A DNA stretch of 64,000 nt from Eustoma russellianum (Eukaryota > Streptophyta > Magnoliopsida > Gentianales > Gentianaceae). A program made the translations under genes and the position numbers. Shown in pieces: positions 56,619 to 64,000 of the stretch (the first letter of the stretch is position 1; the number at the start of each line of letters is the position of its first letter). The DNA lies in assembly GCA_036186865.1 (NCBI GenBank), contig AP025040.1:14562360-14626359 (forward strand), in the 5' to 3' direction. Under the pieces are notes generated by a model that saw only the letters and a program-made list of their open reading frames with translations, searched no databases and was not told where the DNA came from.

Positions 56619-57584
56619 TGTTGGAAAAATCATATAAAAGTTCGTTATAATGTGCTTCAAATTTACATAAAAACATGAACGAAACTTAATTGAAGAAAGA
56701 AGTAAAACATAGAATGGATCTGTTTAGACTATGTCTTGAATTCAAAGTTCGGTCTGTCGTCATATCCTGAATTCAAGGTTTTAGCATGCCGAAACCTAAA
56801 TGGGGTCGAACGTTCGTCGATTTTGACCGAACGTCCGATGATGGATTCTAAGTTCAACGGCAAAGTTTGGGTAGAATCTAAAGCTGACCGTTTGGTGAAA
56901 TTGGCCAGACGTTTGGCGGCAGAATTCGGTAACTTTCGAACATGCTGTCTTTTTGTGAAATGGTGCAACTTTTGCAACTTGGAACATTTTCTTTAAATCT
57001 CGACAGTCATAAACTAGCTTTGAAAGTTAAATTCTGCAGAGAAGTGTCAAATTAACTTCTTTCTTATGAATCAAATTCTATAAATACAAGGATCAAGGGG
57101 TTTTGAAGTTTAAGTTTGTGACACACTTTGAAAATGATAATTGAAAACTCTTTTGGAGTCTTTTGTTAAAAACCTGTAGAATTTCTTCTTCGTTTTCTTC
57201 TTCTTTGAACACTTCAAATAAATAAGTTCAAACTTCTTCTTGTATAGAAAATTAAAGAAAGTCAGTCGTTATATCCTGGGAAGCATTTGTCATGTAGTTG
57301 ACCTTGCTCACTAGTGGAGACAAAATTTCTTTTAAGAAAGGTGTAACATTTGTAACGTCTCGGCTATTCTCATTCTCCTTTCTATCATTATCTTTATGTT
57401 TGGTTATTACACCTTTGTAATTATTTCTACAGTCTTGTGATTTTACAAAGAAAATCTCATCTTTTGAGAACTATACCTTTGATGGTCTCTTCAGTTTTCT
57501 TACACTTCTATTATGTGTTGTTGGATTGTCATCTTTCAGCTTTCATTTCTCTCTATTTGGTTAAGGTATTTTCCTAAATTTTCA
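56619..57584 (+). repeat. E9 5' LTR
   Basis: About 966 bp, TGTTGGAAAAATC to AAATTTTCA, homologous to the E1 LTR (11225-12209). TATAAATACAAG lies at about 57079. The start matches the truncated copy at 60670. Confidence 0.75.
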
Positions 57585-57612
57585 AGAATCTTAAAAGCAA
57601 TTTTTGATTGAT

Positions 57613-58490
57613 ATGGCTACCAAACAACCAATGGTCAAGTTGAAATCATATAGTTATGTTATGAGATTTCATTAGAGATTTCGATGGACACCAAATACTC
57701 TATGATCGACTTGGTAACAATCTTAAAGAAAATTTTGTTATGGAGGATGATATCACTCGAAATGAAGAAATTCATGCAGGAAAAACAGAGGAAAAAGAAA
57801 GTTCCCACTGTGAAATTTGACAATCAAGAAGAAGAAGAATAAAGAGATCAACAAAGTATCACTTCTATTTCTTTCGGATTGTAGGGGTTGATGGTTCCTT
57901 GAAACATTAAACACAAGCTTACAGCGAACTAGTTCTTAAGAGCATTAAAGAGATTGATGGACACAGACATGCTAAGCGTAGAAATGATTTTGGTTTAATT
58001 AAAGGAAGCCTAAAAGGAGCAGATGTATATGCAATAAAGGCAACATCAACACCATCTTTGATTATGAACGTAGAGGAGAAATCAATGGGAGTGTCAACAT
58101 GGTCAAAGAAAAAATGTTTGTTACGATCTTTGAGGTAATCCTTGTTGGTAGAACAACGAAAGTTGGTGGATACCACCAGGTTCATTGGAACCATTAATTA
58201 TTTATTTCTTGAGTTTCAAAGAGTAAAAAGTGACAGACTAATTTCCTTTAAGGTTGCACAAGGAACCCAAGAGTTTGGAAAGTTGAAAGTGCTCTTAAAG
58301 TTAACTTTTTCTATAAGGCTGGAGTTGGCAATGTGTTCTACATTCCTACTACATACAGGAATTTATGAGTCGCTAACAGACAAGGCTATTACAACACTTT
58401 TGTATTATGTATGTGATCTTTTGATTTTTGATAGGTTTGCATTTAGTCTTTGAATGCGATTGATTCATTTGTCTTATGCTATATTAGACA
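57613..58490 (+). pseudogene. E9 gag and protease remnants
   Basis: MATKQPMVKLKSYSYV at 57613 resembles the E7 gag start (MATKQALPDMTKL). Near 58280-58370 the words GKLKVLLKLTF and RLELA correspond to the protease-proximal GKGKVLLKLTSGKRLEL of E7, and near 58434 VFECD...FILS matches LVFDCNKFILS of E8. No continuous frame exists. Confidence 0.55.
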
Positions 58491-60669
58491 AGGTCGTGAG
58501 AATGCTAGTACTATTAAGAGAATAAAAACGATGAATATTGTCAACACTAGAATGATTAAAAGCATGTAAAACATGTTTTTGTTTATGATTTGAGGTAAAT
58601 CTATGCATGTATTTAAATGTATTTCAATAGATGACATAATTTGGCATGCTGTTTTACATAAAGATTGTAGGTTGACAACAGGGTGTGATTTTTAAACTTG
58701 ACTTCGTCGTTTGGATTGGATGTCATGTTACAAAGAAATTTGCTTAATCGATCAAATCTTGAAGTATGTTAGTTATGTATAAAATTGAAAACGTTATGCA
58801 GTAAATGAAGAAAACTAAGAGATAAACTTTGATAATCTGATTTCATCCTGTTGAGAATAAAGTTCCATTTTGAAAACGAAATAACTAAGACTAATTATGT
58901 TTGTGATTTTATGATGGTACTTATGTGTACATGCGGCCTTTTTTGTCTTAGGAATTTGATGGTTGTGTTAAAAATGCTAAGGAGTTTTGTAGAAAACTTA
59001 AAATTCATTTAAAATAGATTTTTTAGGTTTTGATATTAGCATTTAGATTAACTTTATATCAGTATTGTGAGTAAAACTTGTTTGACCAAGTCGTTCATAA
59101 AATATATTTTACGAGTAATTTATAAATTTATTTTGTTATAGGTAACAATCGGTTTGGTTGGACATGCTTTTAAAATCAATGGTTGAGCTAGTAATTGACA
59201 TTTGTCATTTGATTAACAATCAATGATTTTAAATCATGAGCATGTTTGAGGACTGTAAGACTTTCATTTAGTGTAGCATATAAATGGAACACTAAACTAA
59301 ATGTAAGAATATGATGAATTATGAGTGATTGAAAGGTCAAAGGTTGTTTTCTTATGAGTCTTGGTTCATAAAAAGTTGTTGGAATTTATTTAGAAATAAC
59401 ATAGAAAGTTAAGTCGAAGTTCATTGTTGAAAGCCTTTTGAGTTGAATGACACCATAGCTTGTAATTTGTTACTTGATGACTACTTAAATTTGTATGGTT
59501 GATAGTACTCATGTATTAAAATGAATAGTAAATTTGGTTCAAAGAATGATGTTTGTGATTAATGTTCACTTGAAATTACGAAGAAATGTAGGGGGTTTTG
59601 TCTTTCATGCTTATTTGGAAATAAAGCTACTTGTAGAATGTTAGTGTATGACATATAAGTAGCTTGTATCGTCTTGCGCTTAGATGTTTCAAACTTATGA
59701 GTATAATATGCTTTCTTAGTGTATATGAAATGAATTTTACTTTACTTGGTTGATAATTGTTGGTAAAATTAACTCTGTTATAAAGTTGTTTATGATTGTT
59801 CTGCTGAAGGAGTTGGTTAGTGGAAACTTAATCTTGTGTTTGAGTTGGTTATTTAGTCTTTATAGACTAACAAGATCTCTTATTGAGTGATCCGTTGATA
59901 AGGAAATGACTTGAGAATGTGCTATCACTTGATGATGGATACAATATTGTAAATTTCTCATGACTTTTTTTGGGGTGAATCATAGCCAACGTGATGTCTA
60001 TGAGAGTGACCCCAGAAATAACTAAGTGTAAGTTAGTTTTTGTGACATCGAGGGAGATGAGATTATTCCATTTAATATAAGATATCTATGATGGCAACTC
60101 AACCTACTAGTAGTAGAAATCCTACGAACAACTTTCAATATGGTAAAAGAAGAAGTCACATAAGTATTCTAATCACCACTATCAAACTTGTCCCTCCATA
60201 TGGTCTTGATGTAAGGTGGTACTTCTGTAAGTTTATGAGGATGAGATATTAAGAATCTCTTAATGAAATTCATAGTCATGTTTATAGTGGTGTGAGCTAC
60301 GCACTTGATGAATTTTACCTATATAAGTGTGGAGGTTGTGCCGCTTTCTAAGAGAGTTTGAAATAACTCGTTAGAGCACTTACGAAAACCTGAGACTGGG
60401 TGCATGGCTGATTTCGTACCACACAGGAAACTTGTATTCAGTTAGACAATGACATGTCTTTTGCTTGTTCATATAAACAATATTGAAATATGATTCAGGA
60501 TGTTTCTATCATCTTATTTCCATTTATATAACTCTATTTGTACTACTATCGATTCAAGATGCAAGTCATCGTATCCTTTATGTGCCATTTTCTTCGTATT
60601 AATACCAAAGAGGTCAGTTTATAACTATTGATGAATGATCTTATATAAATATTAGATCACGTGAGGGAT
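58491..60669 (+). other. E9 internal non-coding region
   Basis: Positions 59130-60655 match E1 (3065-4795). The block at 60240-60400 (GAATCTCTTAATGAAATTCA, CCTATATAAGTGTGGAGG, TGTGCCGCTTTCTAAGAGAG) is the version shared with E7 and E8. No coding sequence. Confidence 0.6.
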
Positions 60670-60803
60670 TGTTGAAAAAAGCACATAAAAGTACTTTAGA
60701 AGGTACTCCAAATTTATATAAAAATATGTGCAAAATTTGATTGGAGAAAGCATTGCAACATGGAATGGATCTATTCAGACCATACCCTGAATTCAAGGTT
60801 GTT
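60670..60803 (+). repeat. E9 3' LTR, truncated
   Basis: Homologous to the first 130 bp of 56619 and 11225; similarity stops after CTGAATTCAAGGTT. Confidence 0.7.
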
Positions 60804-61721
60804 TTGACATTATATAAAAACATGTACCAAGTCAAAACATTATCATCTTTTGACTTCTATTTTCAACTGTAGTTATACTGTATAAGGCCATTGGAGACTT
60901 ATTTTTTCTCAGCTTGTACATGGTTGTCTAGATTCACTTTGGTGGCGTGGCTTGAGCTGCGACAGGTTGTTGAAATATGTCATCGGTAATGGTTTGGAGG
61001 AGAAATGATAGAAAAGACAGAGAAGATGATATGAAAAATAATGGGCTATTTGAAAAAACTAAATCGCTCTTCTATTTTGGTAACGTGGCTGGAGAAAATT
61101 ACTGAAGTTTTTATAATATTACGTGTCCGAAATGATATAAAAAATTAGTGTCCAAAATATTTTCTTAAAATGGTTTAATGACTTCTAGTGTATATTGAAT
61201 TTTGTATGTTGTTGCACGCTCTTAAGGTCTTCTTTTGATCCCTCCTCAGGGTCATGGTATAAGGTACTTTGACGTCTGTCTTATTACATTCTTATACACA
61301 GACCCTTCAAAAGCCTTACAAAAATTTGAAAATATTGTTTACAAATAATGTATGTTTTTATTCATCATCAAAACAATAATAATGATTTATTTATTGTTTA
61401 TTCATGATCAGTTAATGAATAAGGTGCCTAACAGGCTATGGGCTCTTGTCTCTTGGATGGCCAGAATTCAAACTCTATACCCTCCAATTTCATTCTCTCC
61501 AATTTTAAAGTATGCAACAATTATCGCCGTACGAAGGTTTGTGTCGGACTATTTGAACGTGATTGAGATGATTTTCTGCCATCAATTTATTGTATATGCC
61601 ATAGTTACATTAATAACTGATAAAAGATGAAACTAGTACGAATTTCAACAATCACCTACACAAGACTCCACACGCAGTTGATCAATTCATCACCAAGCTT
61701 CTTTCGACATTGCAATCATCA
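60804..61721. other. Intergenic, no gene recognised
   Basis: AT-rich sequence without a believable frame. An open frame at 61352-61630 is not recognisable. Confidence 0.4.
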
Positions 61722-62138
61722 TGTCAATCGCACATCATAACAAACCAAAACAAGAGCAACCAAAAGGAGAGAGAGAAAGAAAGTGAGAGGAATGAAACTT
61801 GTAACAGCCACAACTGAAAATTCGATTACAAAAATTGTGCTTGGTGCGCTGAAGTTGCTGCTCTGCTTATACACAATCCAGCAACACTAAGAAGAAGAAA
61901 ACAAAATGACAAGAACGCCCTTTACTTACACAGAGATACAACTCATTAACTAAGGACATTTTGGTCTTTTTTATTTATTTAAATTATGCCGCCAATCTTC
62001 TTCAATTGTTGAAGCTCGTCTCCCTCTTCTTTGCGCATATGGTCGAACACCGCAACTCTTCCTTCAGTCTTCTATTTCATCCCTTCAATTCAACCTCTCC
62101 AGCTGCAGAATCATTCCTCATTTCCTTAAATCTTGACA
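61722..62138 (-). repeat. E10 3' LTR (end uncertain)
   Basis: Starts TGTCAAGATTTAAGG after TTTGAAGGGGGGGA (62151-62139). It contains a TATA-like GTGTATAAGCAG (about 61875-61864). The end is set at CGATTGACA (61722) by analogy with E3 ATTGACA; it could extend towards 61630. Confidence 0.6.
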
Positions 62139-62155
62139 TCCCCCCCCTTCAAACT
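62139..62155 (-). promoter_or_regulatory. E10 polypurine tract
   Basis: AGTTTGAAGGGGGGGGA on the minus strand next to the LTR. Confidence 0.85.
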
Positions 62156-64000
62156 TGAATGGGCATATATATTTGAAGTCCCCATAGCCTCAGTCAGAGT
62201 TTGCAACCTTTTTGTCTCTAATGGTTTTGTGAACAAGTCAGCCAACTGAGCTTATGTTCTCACAGGCATAGGTTTCACAATTCCCTCCTGAAATTTTTGT
62301 CTAACAATATGACAATCAATCTCTATGTGTTTAGTTCTTTCATGAAACACCGGATTTTCAACTATGTGCATAGCACTCTTACTATTACAAAATAATTCTA
62401 TTGGTCCCGTTTGTTTTACTTTGAGATCTGCCAACAAGTAGAGTAACCATTGAGTCTCACAAGTAGCTACTGCAAGTGCTCTATATTCTGCTTCTGACGA
62501 AGATCTAGACACTGTTGATTGTTTTTTCGCTTCCCAGGAAACCAATGCTTTGCCATAGAACATACAAAACCCTGTAATCGACCTTCTAGTCTCCTGACAT
62601 CTGGCCCAGTCAGCATCAGCAAAAGCTGTAAGTTTAGGCTCCTCTGATCCTCATTTCGTGGAAACATCAGACCTTGACCAACGGTCCCCTTTATATACCT
62701 CAGCAACATGTGTGCATCTTGTATGTGTAGTTGTGTTAGAGAGTCCAGAAACTGACTCAACTGTTGGACCGTAAAAGTGATATCAGGTATTATTATTGTC
62801 AAGTACATCAATTTTCCTATTAAACTTATGTATCCACTAACATCACTTATTAGTGCTGAATCATTATGCTGAAGTTTAACATTCTTTTGCATCGGAGTCT
62901 TGGCAAGCTTTGCACCAAGAAAGCATGTGGTTTGCAATAGTTCCATGGCATACTTTCTCTGGCATAAGATGAGTCCCCCCCTGTGACCTAGCTACTTCTA
63001 TCCCTAAAAAGTATCTAAGGTCACACAAGTCTTTAATCTGAAAAGTGTGATGTAGGTATGCCTTTGAGTTCTAATATTGGAGCTAGTTTAGAACAGGTGA
63101 CCACAATGTCATTAACATATACAAGGAGTGTAATAAAGGCATATGAGGAAGACATGGTAAATAATGTGTGATCATGAGGGGACTGAACATAACCTTGAGA
63201 TAATAATGCTTGAGTAATTTTATAGTTCCACTACCTGTTGGTCTGCTTCAGGCCATATAATGACTTGTGCAACTTGCAGACCTTATTTCAACCTGAAGAA
63301 GAAATGCTAAGGGGGTAGGTCCATGTATATTTCTTCTGTAAGATCTCCATGCAAAAAGGTATTCTTAGCGTCCAGTTGATGTATAAACCACTCTTGATTT
63401 GCAGCAAGAGCTAAAACAAGTCTAACTGTAGTAAGTTTAGCAACTGGAGAAAATGTGTCTGTATAATCCACCCCCTGTTGCTGTGTGTACCCCTTGGCCA
63501 CTAATCTGGCCTTGAACCTTTCCACAGAGCCATCTGGATTTTATTTGGTCTTGTAGACCCATTTGCAACCAATAGACACCTTTCCTGCAGGCAGATCAAC
63601 TATAGACCAAGTATGGTTTTGTTCAAGAACTTGAAGTTCTTGTTGCATAGCCTTACACCAATAATCATGCCTTGATGCATCCTGATAGTTTACAGGATCA
63701 GGATTCATGCTAATACTTAATGCATAGGTTCTGTATGCAAAAGACAAGTGATCAAAAGACAAGCACGAACTGATAGGATACAAAGTATGAGATTTTGAAC
63801 ATGTGTCAGGTGAAGGAATAACATTAAGAAGATTGCAATAATAGTCTCGTAGATAATTAGGAGGATTCCTATTTCTAGATGGTATACTGAGGGATAGAAG
63901 AACGTTGAGATCATTATTCTCAATAGGTAGACTATGTGGATGAAGGTCAGGTTGCTTTAGTTGAGCGTTTGAAGTCATACTTGGCTGATGTGAAGATTGT
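62156..64000 (-). pseudogene. E10 pol (integrase C-terminus, RT, RNase H), broken and partial
   Basis: From the right edge: the integrase-RT linker (SIPSRNRNPPNYLRDYYCNL), reverse transcriptase (IGCKWVYKTK, RFKARLVAKGYTQQQGVDYT, HQLDAKNTFLHGDLTEE), then a damaged stretch around 63300-62950 and LGAKLAKTPMQKNVKLQH, and RNase H (SRSSSEAEYRALAVATCETQ, FCNSKSAMHIVENPVFHERT). Stops at about 63541 and 63305 and frameshifts near 63000 and 62650 make it non-functional. FCNSKSA has Asn where Asp is usual in RNase H. Confidence 0.8.

Larger units (their letters stand above)
56619..60803 (+). mobile_element. E9: decayed Tork-like Copia, relative of E1, without RT
   Basis: 5' LTR 56619-57584, gag start and protease traces to about 58490, then 2.1 kb of non-coding DNA sharing the post-pol region with E1, a purine tract GTGAGGGAT and the first 134 bp of a 3' LTR (60670-60803). 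Integrase, RT and RNase H are missing. The 3' LTR is truncated, so no duplication can be read (left flank ATATC). Confidence 0.7.
61722..64000 (-). mobile_element. E10: Ale-like Ty1/Copia, 5' part beyond the window
   Basis: Minus-strand element entering from the right edge. It has RT, RNase H, a very strong purine tract and a 3' LTR starting at 62138. Its proteins are close to E3. The 5' half, including gag, protease and most of integrase, lies outside the window. Confidence 0.82.

Noticed and set aside
56736..56996. Overlapping frames on both strands near 56.8 kb
   Set aside because: Inside the E9 5' LTR; matching positions in the E1 LTR are not conserved as coding.
1..64000. tRNA or rRNA genes
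   Set aside because: I looked for cloverleaf-like A and B boxes and rRNA-like stretches and found only retrotransposon primer sites complementary to tRNA; absence is by eye, not by a scan.

Overview
The window is plant nuclear DNA, almost certainly from a dicot, though the species cannot be named from the sequence. The signs are an AT-rich base composition, an intron-containing class II phospholipase A1 gene, plant-type Ty1/Copia and Tat-lineage Ty3/Gypsy LTR retrotransposons, MITEs, and tRNA-iMet primer-binding sites. It is a nested retrotransposon landscape with very little host coding sequence. I number the LTR retrotransposons E1 to E10 from left to right.

Region 1-17 kb. At the left edge a possible signal-peptide exon reads leftwards out of the window. 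Two abutting MITEs follow: a Tourist/Harbinger-like one (526-1031) and a MULE-type one (1042-1230) with a perfect 9-bp target duplication. E1, a decayed Copia element without its 5' part (3065-12209), is split by E2, a second Copia (4798-11197, TSD ATATA). The E2 leader carries an unusual array of small hairpins with a recurrent CYGAA loop. The one recognisable host gene is on the minus strand at 13003-16094: a two-exon phospholipase A1-II-like lipase with an intact Ser-Asp-His region but a frameshift, a long hairpin just upstream of its ATG and a TIR element in its intron.

Region 17-35 kb. E3 is a decayed Ale-like Copia (17247-22894). E4 is a Copia on the minus strand whose outer ends (23844 and 35393) share the TSD ATAAG. 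E4 seems to have been a tandem double element. Its middle LTR was hit by E5 (27448-35004), a Tat-lineage Gypsy element that lacks pol but keeps part of gag, a 109-bp tandem array and an antisense spliced gene (aORF) with its own TATA box.

Region 35-50 kb. E6 is a non-autonomous Sirevirus-like element (35811-43142, TSD GATAT) with 3-kb LTRs around only 1.2 kb of interior. E7 is a young, nearly intact Tork-like Copia on the minus strand (43285-49552, TSD CAACT); its gag-pol carries one stop and one frameshift, and it has no TGG-type primer-binding site. A 10-N assembly gap at 50171-50180 has duplicated flanks.

Region 50-64 kb. E8 (50376-56070, TSD GGATT) is the most unusual object. Its left end is not a normal LTR but an inverted R-U5 segment, so both termini are U5 ends, yet it is flanked by a perfect 5-bp duplication. 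E9 (56619-60803) is a decayed relative of E1 lying in a LINE ORF1 fragment. E10 (from 61722, running off the right edge) is an Ale-like Copia on the minus strand.

No functional autonomous element is intact. E7 is closest. Most coding tracts are broken and are annotated as pseudogenes.
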